Under the pieces are notes generated by a model. That model ran no database searches. It had not been told where the DNA came from and saw only the letters and a list, made by a program, of their open reading frames with translations. This document shows positions 8,639-18,122 of a DNA stretch of 64,000 nt, in pieces; the first letter of the stretch is position 1; each line of letters begins with the position of its first letter. A program made the translations under genes and the position numbers. Origin of the DNA: Natronoglycomyces albus (GTDB lineage: Bacteria; Actinomycetota; Actinomycetes; Mycobacteriales; Micromonosporaceae); contig NZ_CP070496.1 in the NCBI RefSeq assembly GCF_016925535.1, positions 3,162,001 through 3,226,000 of the forward strand, given 5' to 3'.

Positions 8639-9820
8639 GTGGATCTGTACGAATACCAGGGCCGCGCACTGTTCGCCCGGCACGATGTGCCGGTGCTGGA
8701 CGGCGGCGTCGCCACCACCTCAGCGGAAGCCGTGGAGCTCGCCGAGCGCCTCGGTGACCGGGTGGTTGTCAAAGCGCAAGTAAAAGTGGGTGGCCGTGGA
8801 AAGGCCGGTGGCGTTAAGCTCGCCGACTCGGTCGACGAGGTCAAGACTCACGCATCGAACATTCTCGGCATGGACATCAAGGGGCACGTGGTCGAAAAGA
8901 TCATGCTCACTGTCACCGCCGACATCGACTCCGAATACTACTTCTCCTACTTGCTGGACCGTGCCAACCGCACGTTCCTGTCGATCGCCTCCACCGAAGG
9001 TGGCGTGGACATCGAAGAGGTCGCTGACAAGACCCCGGAGAAGGTCGTCAAGACCCCCATCGACGCCAATGTCGGTGTGACCGAGGAAATCGCCGCCCAG
9101 ATCGTTGATCAGGCTGGCTTCCCCGCAGACCTACGCGACCAGCTCATCGACGTGTTCGTCAAGCTGTGGCACGCCTTCGTCGCCGAAGACGCCACGCTGG
9201 TCGAGGTCAACCCGCTAGTTCGCACCCCCGAAGGCAAGGTTTTGGCGCTGGACGCCAAGGTCACCCTCGACGAGAACGCGAACTTCCGTCACCCGGAAAA
9301 CGCCGCGGACTTCGAGGACAAGAACGCCGTGGACCCGCTCGAACAGCGGGCCAAGGAAGCTGACCTCAACTACGTCAAGCTAGACGGACAGGTCGGCATC
9401 ATCGGCAACGGCGCGGGTCTGGTCATGTCGACCCTCGACGTGGTCGCCTACGCCGGTGAGAACCACGGCAATGTCAAGCCCGCCAACTTCCTCGACATCG
9501 GCGGCGGAGCCTCGGCCGAGGTCATGGCCAACGGCCTCGAAGTCGTGTTGTCCGACCCGGACGTACGCAGCGTCTTCGTCAACGTCTTCGGCGGCATCAC
9601 CGCTTGCGACGCTGTCGCCAACGGCATCATCGGCGCGCTGAAGGTCCTGGCCGACCGTGGCGAAACCGTCGACAAGCCGCTCGTTGTCCGCCTCGACGGC
9701 AACAACGCCGAGCTGGGTCGCAAGATCCTCTCCGACGCTGGGCACCCGCTGGTGACCCAGGTCGACACCATGGACTCCGCAGCCGACAAGGCCGCCGAAC
9801 TCGCTCACCAGGGGGCCTAA
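8639..9820 (+). CDS. sucC: Succinate-CoA ligase (ADP/GDP-forming), beta subunit
   Basis: 393 residues, GTG start ([20 protein letters not shown]). Beta subunit of the TCA-cycle enzyme that interconverts succinyl-CoA and succinate with substrate-level phosphorylation. The N-terminal ATP-grasp domain shows [19 protein letters not shown] (nucleotide lysines and glycine loop) and [20 protein letters not shown] (Mg-nucleotide binding). The CoA-ligase domain has [20 protein letters not shown] and [10 protein letters not shown]. It ends 1 bp before sucD, so the two are co-translated and assemble as a heteromer. Confidence 0.98.
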   Translation: MDLYEYQGRALFARHDVPVLDGGVATTSAEAVELAERLGDRVVVKAQVKVGGRGKAGGVKLADSVDEVKTHASNILGMDIKGHVVEKIMLTVTADIDSEYYFSYLLDRANRTFLSIASTEGGVDIEEVADKTPEKVVKTPIDANVGVTEEIAAQIVDQAGFPADLRDQLIDVFVKLWHAFVAEDATLVEVNPLVRTPEGKVLALDAKVTLDENANFRHPENAADFEDKNAVDPLEQRAKEADLNYVKLDGQVGIIGNGAGLVMSTLDVVAYAGENHGNVKPANFLDIGGGASAEVMANGLEVVLSDPDVRSVFVNVFGGITACDAVANGIIGALKVLADRGETVDKPLVVRLDGNNAELGRKILSDAGHPLVTQVDTMDSAADKAAELAHQGA

Positions 9821-9821
9821 C

Positions 9822-10709
9822 ATGGCGATCTTCCTTACCGAGAATTCCAAGGTCATCGTTCAGGGCATGACCGGCTCTGAGGGCATGAAGCACACCAAGC
9901 GCATGCTCGCGGCCGGAACTGACATCGTCGGTGGCGTCAACCCGCGCAAGGCTGGCCAGAAAGTCGACGTGGACGGCACCTCGCTGCCGATCTTCGGCTC
10001 CGTAGCCGAGGCCATGTCCGAGACCGGCGCTGACGTATCGGTCGTTTTCGTTCCCCCGGCTTTCTGCAAGGCCGCTGTGGTCGAAGCTATCGACGCCGAG
10101 ATCGGCGTCGTCGTGGTCATCACCGAGGGCATCCCGGTGCATGACTCGGTGGCCTTCTGGGCACACAACGAGGCCAAGGGTTCCAAGACCCGCATCGTCG
10201 GGCCGAACTGCCCGGGTATCGCCAGCCCCGAAAAGTCCAACGCCGGTATTACGCCCGCCGACATTTCCGGCGCGGGCCCCATCGGTCTGGTCTCGAAGTC
10301 GGGAACGCTGACCTACCAGCTGATGTACGAGCTGCGTGACATTGGCTTCTCCACCTCCGTTGGCATCGGTGGCGACCCGGTCATCGGTACCACTCACATC
10401 GACTGCCTGAAGGCATTCGAGGAGGACCCGGAGACGAAGGCCATTGTCATGATCGGCGAAATCGGTGGAGACGCTGAAGAGCGGGCCGCCGAGTACATCC
10501 GCGACCACGTCACCAAGCCGGTCGTCGGTTACATTGCCGGGTTCACCGCTCCTCCCGGAAAGACGATGGGCCACGCCGGCGCCATCATCTCCGGTTCGGC
10601 CGGTACCGCTGACGCTAAGAAGGAGGCCCTGGAGGCCGCTGGCGTCAAGGTCGGCAAGACCCCCTCGGAGACTGCCCGTCTCATGCGCGAGGTCATTAAG
10701 AACCTGTAG
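9822..10709 (+). CDS. sucD: Succinate-CoA ligase, alpha subunit
   Basis: 295 residues, ATG start with agggggcc just upstream inside sucC. The N-terminal Rossmann CoA-binding domain ([28 protein letters not shown]) is followed by the ligase domain, with [13 protein letters not shown] and [13 protein letters not shown]. The phosphorylated active-site histidine is in [19 protein letters not shown] near the C terminus. Full length and intact; works with SucC. Confidence 0.98.
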   Translation: MAIFLTENSKVIVQGMTGSEGMKHTKRMLAAGTDIVGGVNPRKAGQKVDVDGTSLPIFGSVAEAMSETGADVSVVFVPPAFCKAAVVEAIDAEIGVVVVITEGIPVHDSVAFWAHNEAKGSKTRIVGPNCPGIASPEKSNAGITPADISGAGPIGLVSKSGTLTYQLMYELRDIGFSTSVGIGGDPVIGTTHIDCLKAFEEDPETKAIVMIGEIGGDAEERAAEYIRDHVTKPVVGYIAGFTAPPGKTMGHAGAIISGSAGTADAKKEALEAAGVKVGKTPSETARLMREVIKNL

Positions 10710-10733
10710 GGCCGCAAAGGCGCTAGTTTCATT

Positions 10734-10772
10734 GGTTGTGGGGCATCTGCTCAGTGCAGATGCCCCACAACC
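10734..10772 (+). terminator. sucCD terminator
   Basis: Perfect 17-bp stem (10734-10750 with 10756-10772) around a tcagt loop, 25 bp after the sucD stop. Almost no T tract follows, so it may also stabilise the mRNA end. A second perfect palindrome, cgccacctggccaggtggcg, sits at 10813-10832. Confidence 0.8.
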
Positions 10773-11042
10773 ATGTCCGGGCTCAGGTTGACCGTCTGTC
10801 TTTGCCCCGATACGCCACCTGGCCAGGTGGCGCTCGGATCTTCTCACCTAAGTGACCGTGTTTGGGTCAGTGAGTTGGCATCCGTGAATCACTGCGTCTG
10901 CGATGTGACCGCATCTTGGGGCCGCAGTTGTCCCCGGTGCTCAATTGTGGGTTGAGCGAAACGTTGTTCATGGGTTTAAAATCACCATTTCGATGTGAGT
11001 GATAGATAATTTCCCATTCTGCGAAAACCCCTATTCGGCATT

Positions 11043-11141
11043 GAGGCTTATGAAAAAGTGCGAACCCAAGGCCGCAGGAGCGAAGTTTACGCAGGTAAAC
11101 GAGCAGACGAGATCACCGAATGCACCTTTTGCATAAGCCTC
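11043..11141. repeat. GTTTAC intergenic element, copy A
   Basis: Bounded by inverted ends gaggcttatg (11043-11052) and cataagcctc (11132-11141). The core contains ggccgcaggag, a small hairpin gtttac-gcag-gtaaac, then cgagcagacgagatcaccgaa. The same core recurs at 25669-25765 and 57423-57488 and, decayed, near 11236-11318. About 99 bp, no coding capacity of its own; mobile-element-like (MITE/REP-like). Confidence 0.75.
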
Positions 11142-11235
11142 GTTATTTGTTCCCCTAGTCGTTGCCGAATATCCACACCGTTTTCCACCAGCTTTTACGT
11201 TCCGGCAGATATTGGAACTTCTTGCACGAGCGGCA

Positions 11236-11318
11236 TCGCAAACAACGAAGGCGGAGTTTACCCAGGTAAACAAACCCAGGAGTACACAGAAGCCTCTTTA
11301 TACACAAGCCTGTGGGAA
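11236..11318. repeat. GTTTAC intergenic element, degenerate copy B
   Basis: Contains gaaggcggagtttac-ccag-gtaaacaaacccaggag and a remnant right end (acacaagcct). The left inverted end is no longer recognisable. It lies ~95 bp from copy A in the same orientation. Confidence 0.55.
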
Positions 11319-11517
11319 AATTGTGCCCTTGCGGCTCTTAACAGCGCAATCCTCGTAAGTTACATTGATCGCTGTATTCAGATAGCTGCAATTGCGGCGG
11401 ACAGCCAATTGGGGTATGTATTGGCAGGTGCCGACTACGGCGTTCGGGAGGTAAGTTCTCAATCTCGGACACTCGGGACATCACCCCTTATTGGCGATAA
11501 TTGCACAAGGAACTGCC

Positions 11518-12510
11518 ATGAGAACGCTAAGCATTGCCACCGTGTGCGCGACAGGTCTTTTCCTACTGGCCGCGTGCGGAGACGAAGATCAAGAGGCCCA
11601 GCAAGATAGTGCGGCTGACCATATTCAACAGGCCTGGAACAGTCATGTCTCGACATTGGCGGACATCCACAAACTCACCGCCAGGCTCGAAGACGAGTGT
11701 GCTCAGGCTCGCGGCGTGGACAATTCCCACGCCGCAGATGCCGCCAACGCGGTCTCTCGCGAGCTCACTCGTGAGGCGCTGATGGGCGTCGCCCAGCCCC
11801 GCATCGACCCCGAAACCGCCGACACGGTGGGCTATCAGCACATTCACCGTGAATTGTGGGCGGCGTTCAACCCCGTTGATGACTCCGCCGCGCCGCAGGT
11901 GCCCGACCATAATCAGGTGGCGGTCATGTTTGGGGAAGAATTCGCCACGGCCTATGTCGCGGCCGCAGACGCCGGGGGGCCGCTGGAGATAAACGGCGAT
12001 ACTCCCGGCATAGAGAATGTTCACCTTGATGGCGCGGCGACCTATATCGAATACTTCACCGACGGCTGTGCGGGCGCGGTGGCCAATGAACTATATGAAA
12101 ACGACCCAGAGTCGTATTTCATTCAAGCGTTGGAGGTCGCCCCGAATTTGAATCCGTACTTGCTCACAAATGCGAAGTATCTCGCCATTGAGCAGGAATG
12201 GGCGGAATGTATGCGCCACGACGGCTATGACCTCAGCTATTTTGGGCGTGAATCTCACCTCCTCGCCGAATATTACGCAGATGATCCCACTACTTTTGAG
12301 GAGCGACAAAAGGAACTGGCCGCAGCGGACGCCAGTTGTGTCCGGCGTAAAGACGTCAACAAACGCAACCGGGAGCTGTTCGAATCTGTGGTGGTGGACT
12401 ATTTTGAGTCCCACGAGCTCGAATCGAAGCTGGCCGACATGCGCGACGTCAACGAGGCCGTGCTTCAACGCGGCAATGCGATCGTCGGCGATAGCCTCCG
12501 ATGGCAATAG
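11518..12510 (+). CDS. Secreted lipoprotein of unknown function
   Basis: 330 residues from ATG 11518 (MRTLSIATVCATGLFLLAAC); caagga upstream is the SD. The signal peptide ends in a good lipobox LLAAC with Cys20, so the mature protein should be anchored to the outer face of the membrane. The rest is acidic, mostly helical and soluble, with a few cysteines (DECAQAR, DGCAGAV, WAECMRHDGYDL, DASCVRR) that could form disulfides outside the cell. I do not recognise the family. It is monocistronic, with its own terminator at 12546-12577. Confidence 0.8.
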   Translation: MRTLSIATVCATGLFLLAACGDEDQEAQQDSAADHIQQAWNSHVSTLADIHKLTARLEDECAQARGVDNSHAADAANAVSRELTREALMGVAQPRIDPETADTVGYQHIHRELWAAFNPVDDSAAPQVPDHNQVAVMFGEEFATAYVAAADAGGPLEINGDTPGIENVHLDGAATYIEYFTDGCAGAVANELYENDPESYFIQALEVAPNLNPYLLTNAKYLAIEQEWAECMRHDGYDLSYFGRESHLLAEYYADDPTTFEERQKELAAADASCVRRKDVNKRNRELFESVVVDYFESHELESKLADMRDVNEAVLQRGNAIVGDSLRWQ

Positions 12511-12545
12511 CATTGTGGCTCGAATTAGGGCCGTCGGATGCGAAG

Positions 12546-12580
12546 AGAGGCGAAAAGGTGCCCTCCTTTTCGCCTCTTTC
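12546..12580 (+). terminator. Rho-independent terminator of the lipoprotein gene
   Basis: Perfect 13-bp stem agaggcgaaaagg / ccttttcgcctct (12546-12558 / 12565-12577) followed by ttc. Confidence 0.8.
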
Positions 12581-12712
12581 GACCGGCTGAATTCACTTCG
12601 TTCCTAGGCTGGCTCTAGCCACGGCGGGGCCGACCCGGGTGAGCCCATCGCTAATTCCGTTGACCTAACCGGTGCGCTTCATCGAGGATGATGGCCACGG
12701 CGAGTATCAAAC

Positions 12713-12880
12713 TTAGAGCTCCTATCAGGTTTGTTTCCGTGGCGAGGATGGTGTGCTGTCAGTGCGTGGGGAGGCGGAGGCCCTTGTTCATACCCAGCGG
12801 GTATGGGCAAGGGCCGACAACGCGGCCAGGCGCGACAGCACACCACCGCAGTAGGAAGAGAAACCTGATAGGAGCTCTTA
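12713..12880. repeat. 168-bp long imperfect palindrome
   Basis: Three nested paired tiers: an outer 20-bp arm ttagagctcctatcaggttt (12713-12732) pairs with 12861-12880 (one mismatch); tggtgtgctgtc (12749-12760) pairs perfectly with 12834-12845; and a central hairpin has ggcccttg (12779-12786) with caagggcc (12808-12815) and cataccc (12789-12795) with gggtatg (12799-12805) around a 3-nt loop. It is non-coding and lies just upstream of the TOPRIM gene. It could be a MITE-like element or a structured RNA/cruciform control site. Confidence 0.7.
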
Positions 12881-12915
12881 GTAGGCCGGCCTCGCCTTCC
12901 CGCCAACGGAAACGC

Positions 12916-13797
12916 ATGAACACTATGGACGCAGCAAATCGCCGTAAGCTTGCCCTTCAGGCGCTCAAAGGCTATGTGCATGGCCCGGAAGCCTCAACCA
13001 AGGCCACGGCTCTTGCCATGGCTAAGGTCGACAGCGCCGCAGCGGTGGTGCTCGTTGAAGGCATCAGCGACCGCATCGCGGTGGAGACTGCCGCCATGGG
13101 CTTGGGTCGGGACCTTGAGGCCGAGCGGGTTGTCATCGCCCCCATAGGTGGGGCCCACGCCATCGGCCGCGTCCTGACCAGGCTGCGCCCGCTCGGACCA
13201 CAGGTGCGACTAGCTGGCCTGTGCGATCAGAACGAGGAGGAGGTTTTCCGACGCGGGCTGATCGCCTCCGGCCTCGGCGCACCGCACACCCGCGCCCAGT
13301 TGGAACAGCTTGGGTTCCACGTCTGCGTCGCCGACCTAGAGGACGAGCTGCTTCGGGCCGTAGGCACCGCGCACGTCGAGGCGCTCTTCGACTCTCAGGG
13401 CGATGGCGATTCGTTCCGTTCGCTGCAAAAGCAGCCCGCCTGGCGCGGGCACGAAACCCAGGCGCAAATGCGACGGTTTCTAGGCAGCGGCTCGCGCCGC
13501 AAGCTGCGCTATGCCCGGTTGCTCGTCGAGGCGGCACTGGGCACGGGCACGTTGCCGCGCCCCCTCTCCGCATTGCTCCACGCCGTTTTATCTGCCGCGA
13601 TCTCCTGGTCCCACGCGCCGATCGCGCAGGACCAGGAGATCGTTACGAGAACACCGGCAACCTCAGGGCTGGATCAGACCTTCGCCTGCCGGTGCACAAT
13701 CTGTCCATCCTTCATCGACAAGGTGAGGTCGGTTTTGGCCGCCAAGCCCCGGTCGTGGGTGACGACTATGACCGTGGTGCCCTCCTCGACCAGCTGA
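12916..13797 (+). CDS. Stand-alone OLD-type TOPRIM domain protein
   Basis: Start ATG 12916 (MNTMDAANRRKLAL) with cggaaa upstream; the frame is open further 5' through the palindrome but that part is not protein-like. Residues ~40-200 form a TOPRIM fold of the OLD endonuclease type: AAVVLVEGISDRIAVE carries the catalytic glutamate, LAGLCDQNEE and VADLEDELLRA the metal-binding acidic residues. Usually such a domain follows an AAA ATPase; here it is alone. Homologous-looking sequence ends near PRPLSALLHAVL (~residue 225); the last ~70 residues run antisense across the terminator and the end of the ABC ATPase gene and look like read-through after loss of a stop codon. Confidence 0.75.
   Translation: MNTMDAANRRKLALQALKGYVHGPEASTKATALAMAKVDSAAAVVLVEGISDRIAVETAAMGLGRDLEAERVVIAPIGGAHAIGRVLTRLRPLGPQVRLAGLCDQNEEEVFRRGLIASGLGAPHTRAQLEQLGFHVCVADLEDELLRAVGTAHVEALFDSQGDGDSFRSLQKQPAWRGHETQAQMRRFLGSGSRRKLRYARLLVEAALGTGTLPRPLSALLHAVLSAAISWSHAPIAQDQEIVTRTPATSGLDQTFACRCTICPSFIDKVRSVLAAKPRSWVTTMTVVPSSTS
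13598..13642. terminator. Bidirectional hairpin between the TOPRIM and ABC-transporter genes
   Basis: Perfect 14-bp stem cgatctcctggtcc / ggaccaggagatcg (13598-13611 / 13629-13642) with a 17-nt loop, placed between two convergent genes, 32 bp from the ABC ATPase stop. It lies inside the apparent 3' extension of the TOPRIM frame, supporting the idea that this extension is not original. Confidence 0.6.
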
Positions 13798-14354
13798 CGC
13801 AACAGACTCACGATGCGTTTGGAGTTGCGACTATCCAGGTTTCCGGTCGGCTCGTCGGCCAGAATCAACGCGGGTTGGTTTGCCAGTGCCCGGGCAATTG
13901 ATACCCGCTGTTGTTCTCCTCCGGAGAGCTTGCCGGGTAGGCGATCTTGTTTGTCTCCATGCAAACCGACCCGATCCAGGAGGGACACGGCGTGTTCGCG
14001 GCGCTGTGAGCGGGAGGCCCCGGCGAATTCCATCGGCAACATGACGTTGCCGATGGCGCTGAGGTTGGAAACCAGGTGATAGTTCTGGAACACGAAGCCG
14101 ATCCGGTCGCGCCGGTATATGACCTGTTTGCGAGCCGAGAGACCCGCCACGTCGACGCCGTCGAGGTGGATGCTGCCCGAGGTGGGCGAGTCCAGAGCTC
14201 CCAGTAGCGCCAGCAACGTGCTTTTGCCGCTGCCGCTGCGTCCCACGATCGCGCAGAATGTCCCGGTCTCGACGTCGAAACTCACGCCGTCGACGGCTTT
14301 CACCTGGCCCGCACCGGTGGAGAAGTGTCTGGTTACTTCGGATACGTGCAACAT
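13674..14354 (-). CDS. ABC transporter ATP-binding subunit (MacB/LolD type)
   Basis: 226 residues with Walker [11 protein letters not shown]-loop VFQNYHLV, signature LSGGEQQRV, Walker [13 protein letters not shown] and switch histidine VVTHDRG. The order and the [19 protein letters not shown] start are typical of the MacB/LolD/FtsE group, which powers mechanotransmission rather than bulk import. It lies 2 bp after the permease gene, in one operon. A two-component system lies divergently next to it, the common layout for exporters of antimicrobial peptides or envelope stress factors; regulation by it is inferred. Confidence 0.95.
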   Translation of the reverse strand: MLHVSEVTRHFSTGAGQVKAVDGVSFDVETGTFCAIVGRSGSGKSTLLALLGALDSPTSGSIHLDGVDVAGLSARKQVIYRRDRIGFVFQNYHLVSNLSAIGNVMLPMEFAGASRSQRREHAVSLLDRVGLHGDKQDRLPGKLSGGEQQRVSIARALANQPALILADEPTGNLDSRNSKRIVSLLRQLVEEGTTVIVVTHDRGLAAKTDLTLSMKDGQIVHRQAKV

Positions 14355-14356
14355 GG

Positions 14357-15712
14357 TTACTCTCCTTTGAGAACTTCGGCGGGGCGGACGCGGGCAATCA
14401 GCCAGGCGGGTGCCGCGCTGCCCAGCAGCGCGATTCCCAGGGCAACCAGTGCCCCGACACCTAGGGTGTCCAGGCCGACTGAGGCGGTGATCGAGCCGAC
14501 CAGGTCAGAGGTGGCACTGGGGGCATCGCCTATCTGCGAGATGCCGTCGCTACTGCCTTGAACGACCGTGCTGTGCGCAATGGCCTCATCTTCTCCGGTG
14601 TCGCTGACGTTGGTGGCCACAAGCGCATCGGCGGTGAATCCCGATGACACGGCAGCAACCCCGAGGCCCAAAATCGCGGCCAGGAACACCAGCACGACTG
14701 CTTCGGTCGCGAATTGGGTGATGACCCCGCGATTGGTGCCGCCGATGGCTTTGATGACCCCGATTTCCTTGCGACGTTCCCGCACTGTCATGGCTAGGGT
14801 GAAGAAGACGACCAGCGCGGCGGCCGTGAGCGCGACCCAGAAGCCAATCGTCGTAATGTCGGCGACCGTGGTGAGCCCGGCGGAGACTGCCAGGAGCGAT
14901 TGGGAGTCCGACCGGACGTCGAACGCCGCACCGAGGTCGGCGACGATGGAGTCGACGGCCGCCTCAATGTCGTCCACGTCGCGCACGTCGGCCACAATCG
15001 CGTCGTAGCCATCGTTTTCACTGATTTCTTGCACTGCTGGCACGGTCATGACCACGCCCACGGCATCGAATTCCCCAGCGGATGCGGCGATACCGACGAT
15101 GGTGAAGTCCTCGTCATTGGCGCTGAAGGTGTCACCGATGCCGAGGTCATTGGCTTTCGCGATCTGTTCGCTGATCACCGCTTCCCTATCGCCGGTGGGC
15201 AGCTGCCCCTCAGTGAGCCGGTAGCGGGCCCCGGTGGCGTCGCGATCACCGGTTGTGCCGGTCACCGAGATGGGAAACGAGAACCCTTCTGGTAGGTCTA
15301 GGGCCTCACCGTCGAAGCCCGGTTCCAGGTCGGTCTGGGCAGGCTCGGCACCTGCGCCCAGTGGGGAACCAATCTGGAATTCGTCTTCGAAGTCGGGGTC
15401 TTGCCTCGGCTGCAACAGTGCTGACACGGTCGCGGTGGCGTCGGCGATCAGGGGGTTGCCGCTGACCTTGTCAAGCTCTTCTTCGGTCAAGCGTGGGATG
15501 TCTTCGAACTGGGTGCCCGGTTCAAAGCCGGGCCAGATGGAGACCGTGGCGTCCATGTCGGCGCGCAGCGTGTCCAGTTTGCCGCGCACGGCCTCACCGG
15601 CGACCAGCATCGACAGGGTCAGTCCGATCGCGACGGCCAGGACGAGGACTACCGCGCCAGTCCTGGCCTTGTTGCGTAGTGCGTTTCGCGCGCCCCGGGC
15701 GATAACGCTCAT
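14357..15712 (-). CDS. FtsX/MacB-like ABC transporter permease
   Basis: Start at ATG 15712 (MSVIARGARNALRNKARTG) with gtgagg just upstream; 451 residues. One N-terminal helix (GAVVLVLAVAIGLTLSML), a large extracytoplasmic domain of ~230 residues (MacB periplasmic core-like), then three helices including FWVALTAAALVVFFTLAMT, AVVLVFLAAILGLGVAAVS and LGVGALVALGIALLGSAAP. MTVRERRKEIGVIKAIGG is the typical FtsX-domain loop. It partners the ATPase encoded 2 bp downstream. Confidence 0.93.
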   Translation of the reverse strand: MSVIARGARNALRNKARTGAVVLVLAVAIGLTLSMLVAGEAVRGKLDTLRADMDATVSIWPGFEPGTQFEDIPRLTEEELDKVSGNPLIADATATVSALLQPRQDPDFEDEFQIGSPLGAGAEPAQTDLEPGFDGEALDLPEGFSFPISVTGTTGDRDATGARYRLTEGQLPTGDREAVISEQIAKANDLGIGDTFSANDEDFTIVGIAASAGEFDAVGVVMTVPAVQEISENDGYDAIVADVRDVDDIEAAVDSIVADLGAAFDVRSDSQSLLAVSAGLTTVADITTIGFWVALTAAALVVFFTLAMTVRERRKEIGVIKAIGGTNRGVITQFATEAVVLVFLAAILGLGVAAVSSGFTADALVATNVSDTGEDEAIAHSTVVQGSSDGISQIGDAPSATSDLVGSITASVGLDTLGVGALVALGIALLGSAAPAWLIARVRPAEVLKGE

Positions 15713-15871
15713 TGGGAACCTCACAGTGGGTTGGGGGAAGATGGGCGCCGAAGCGGTTGCCCGCTCTGGCCTGGCTAACCCAACCACCGAAAACACCGCT
15801 GTGGTAGGTCAGAGGGCACTTTCCCAGGCAACTCTGATGAGCAGCCCAGCGCTTCCTCACGAAAGCCGGGC

Positions 15872-16618
15872 ATGATGATGGTTGTGTCACTTTCTTCTGA
15901 GCCCACGCTGATGACTTCGCGTCACGCCGACGGCAGCCCAATCCGGGTCTTGATCGCTGAGGACGAGGAGCTGCTTGCGGGCATGCTTGAGGACGCTCTC
16001 AACTTCGCTGGCTATGACGTGCGCGTCGCGCATACCGGCACCAAGGCCATGGGCGCGGTGGACCAGCATCGTCCGAACGTGATCTTGCTGGATGTCAACC
16101 TGCCTGACTTCAGTGGTTTCGCGATTGCCCAGCGGCTGCGCAATCGCCGTGATTCCACGCCGATCATTTTCCTGACCGCCCGGGACACGCCCAAGGATGT
16201 GCGGGATGGGTTCCTCGCTGGTGGCGACGACTATCTGACGAAGCCGTTTCGGCTTGAGGAGCTGCGTTTGCGCATGGAGGCGGTGTTGCGGCGGACGCTG
16301 GCCGGGCGGGCCGAGGACGCCCATCTGTTGCGCATTGGCGATTTGACGATTGACACGGATGCGCATCAGGTGTGGGTGGATGATTCTGAGGTGACGTTGT
16401 CTCCCACCGAGTTTCGGTTGCTGTCGCATTTGGCGGGCAACCCCGACCGGGTATGGTCGCGAGCCGACCTGTTGCGGCTGGTGTGGGGCTTCGCAGTCGA
16501 CACCGATACTTCCCTTGTGGAGACGTATATTTCCTACTTGCGACGCAAACTCAACTCGAACCTGATTCAGACGGTGCGTGGCGTTGGCTACGTGGTGCGG
16601 ACACCTAGGCCCTCATGA
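15872..16618 (+). CDS. OmpR-family response regulator
   Basis: 248 residues. The receiver domain (RVLIAEDEELLAGMLEDAL) has acidic pocket ED, phospho-acceptor Asp in VILLDVNLPD (about residue 73), Thr in FLTARD and Lys in YLTKPF. The C-terminal winged-helix DNA-binding domain has LTIDTDAHQVWVDDSEVTLS, LSPTEFRLL and VRGVGYVVR. The start is uncertain: ATG 15872 or ATG 15911 (MTSRHADGSP). It overlaps the kinase gene by 4 bp (ATGA), so the pair is translationally coupled. It lies divergently from the MacB-like exporter, its likely target. Confidence 0.95.
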   Translation: MMMVVSLSSEPTLMTSRHADGSPIRVLIAEDEELLAGMLEDALNFAGYDVRVAHTGTKAMGAVDQHRPNVILLDVNLPDFSGFAIAQRLRNRRDSTPIIFLTARDTPKDVRDGFLAGGDDYLTKPFRLEELRLRMEAVLRRTLAGRAEDAHLLRIGDLTIDTDAHQVWVDDSEVTLSPTEFRLLSHLAGNPDRVWSRADLLRLVWGFAVDTDTSLVETYISYLRRKLNSNLIQTVRGVGYVVRTPRPS

Positions 16619-18054
16619 CGATCAAGGTTCGGCTCATCGCGTCCATGGCGCTGTTGTTGTGTATCGCGGCGGTGGCTATCGGGGCGATCGCCATCAGCGC
16701 GGTCACGAACAGCATGACCGACCGGGCCGATGAACAACTGCGCGAGTATCTGGAACAGCCGGCAGTACAAACTACGGTGATTATTGGCGAAATGGAGCCG
16801 GTGCCGACCTCACCGGCCTCGCCCTATACCCCGGTTGCTCTCTTGGCGGTCACCGAAAGTGGCCAGGTCGTTGGCGAATTCTTGGCCGGTTATTCCACCG
16901 ATCGGCTGGCGCGGCCGGAGGTGCCTGATCCGCTACCGACTCCCGGCCAGATCATCACAGTGCCAGCGGCGGACAAGTCGGTGGATTACCGGCTGATGTC
17001 GCTGGCCGGGACGCATACGTTGTCTTCGAACATGCACGAGGAACCCTTGCAACTAGTCGCGGCCTATCCGCTGACGGAGCTGGCGGCCATCCGCAACAAT
17101 CTGGTGACAACGATGGTCACGGCCGTCGTCCTGGTCCTGCTGGCCAGCGCGGCGGCGAGTTGGTGGATTACACGCCGGGGCCTGCAACCGGTGGAGGCCA
17201 TGATCGATACTGCTGCCGCTATTGCCGATGGAGACCTCAAGCGGCGGGCCGATGCGCCTGGGCACACCGAGATGGGGCGATTGGCGACGTCGCTGAATCG
17301 GATGGTTGGCACGCTGGTGAACACGATTGGCCAGCGGGAGGCCGAGCAGGCGAAGCTTCGCCGGTTTATCGCCGATGCCTCTCATGAGCTGCGAACCCCG
17401 TTGGCGACGGTGAGCGGTTACGCAGAGTTGTATGAGTCCGGTGGGGCCCAATCGGGGCCGGAGTTGGATCGGGCGATGAGTCGTATCCGGGTGGAAAATC
17501 AGCGGATGGCACGTCTGGTGGACGACTTGTTGTTGTTGGCCAGATTGGACGAGGACGCCGATGACGTGTGGGAGCCGTGCGACCTTGGCGACCTAGCTCG
17601 GGACGTGGTCGAGGATGCCACGGCGGCACACCCGGAACATCCGGTGACCGTATCGGTGCCGGACGATCCGGTCATGGTGCGCGGCGATGGTTTCCGGCTG
17701 CGGCAAGTGCTGGGGAACCTGCTCAACAATGCCCGGCAGCACACGCCGGAGGGCACGCCCGCGCGCCTCAAGGTGCGTCACGACGGCGCTGAAGCTGTGG
17801 TGACGGTGAGCGATGACGGGCCGGGGATACCGCTGGAGCATCGCCGAAGAGTTTTCGAGCGGCTGTACCGGGTGGACGAGTCGCGCTCGCGCGCCACGGG
17901 CGGGGCCGGACTGGGTTTGGCCATTGTGGAATCCATTGTGAGCGCCCATGATGGCACTGTGTCGTTGGCTGACACCTACCCGGATGCCCGGGCATCCCGA
18001 TCACCCGAAGCACCGGGAACGAAGGTAACGATTCGCCTTCCCTTGGCACGGTGA
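16615..18054 (+). CDS. Sensor histidine kinase
   Basis: 479 residues. First membrane helix near residues 5-28 (LIASMALLLCIAAVAIGAIA), an extracellular sensor of ~130 residues, and a second helix near 162-185 (TMVTAVVLVLLASAAASWW). Then comes a HAMP linker, the dimerisation/phospho-acceptor helix FIADASHELRTPLATVSG with His around residue 259, and the ATPase domain with N box NLLNNARQHTPEG, G1 DDGPGIP and G2 GGAGLGLAIV. All catalytic motifs are intact. The signal is unknown. Confidence 0.96.
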   Translation: MTIKVRLIASMALLLCIAAVAIGAIAISAVTNSMTDRADEQLREYLEQPAVQTTVIIGEMEPVPTSPASPYTPVALLAVTESGQVVGEFLAGYSTDRLARPEVPDPLPTPGQIITVPAADKSVDYRLMSLAGTHTLSSNMHEEPLQLVAAYPLTELAAIRNNLVTTMVTAVVLVLLASAAASWWITRRGLQPVEAMIDTAAAIADGDLKRRADAPGHTEMGRLATSLNRMVGTLVNTIGQREAEQAKLRRFIADASHELRTPLATVSGYAELYESGGAQSGPELDRAMSRIRVENQRMARLVDDLLLLARLDEDADDVWEPCDLGDLARDVVEDATAAHPEHPVTVSVPDDPVMVRGDGFRLRQVLGNLLNNARQHTPEGTPARLKVRHDGAEAVVTVSDDGPGIPLEHRRRVFERLYRVDESRSRATGGAGLGLAIVESIVSAHDGTVSLADTYPDARASRSPEAPGTKVTIRLPLAR

Positions 18055-18122
18055 GTTATTCGACCTGCCTCAACTTCGGGGAGGCCCGGCGCCAGCAACA
18101 CTACTGGCTTCGAAAGCAGCGT

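Larger units (their letters stand above)
10773..11517. other. Intergenic region, AT-richer, carrying two repeat-element copies
   Basis: About 745 bp between the sucD terminator and the lipoprotein gene. It holds the palindrome at 10813-10832, a full copy of the GTTTAC element (11043-11141) and a degenerate copy (about 11236-11318). Local composition is visibly AT-richer than the flanking core genes. No conserved protein is seen. Confidence 0.5.

Noticed and set aside
10773-11609. Protein-coding reading of the GTTTAC element (frame containing GAFGDLVCSF...VNFA)
   Set aside because: The same element in copy C has a stop in that frame, and the inverted ends and hairpin vary compensatorily rather than by codon.
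12688-12915. 5' extension of the TOPRIM frame through the palindrome
   Set aside because: The sequence is non-protein-like and mirrors the inverted repeat; the ATG at 12916 has a better SD and begins the conserved part.
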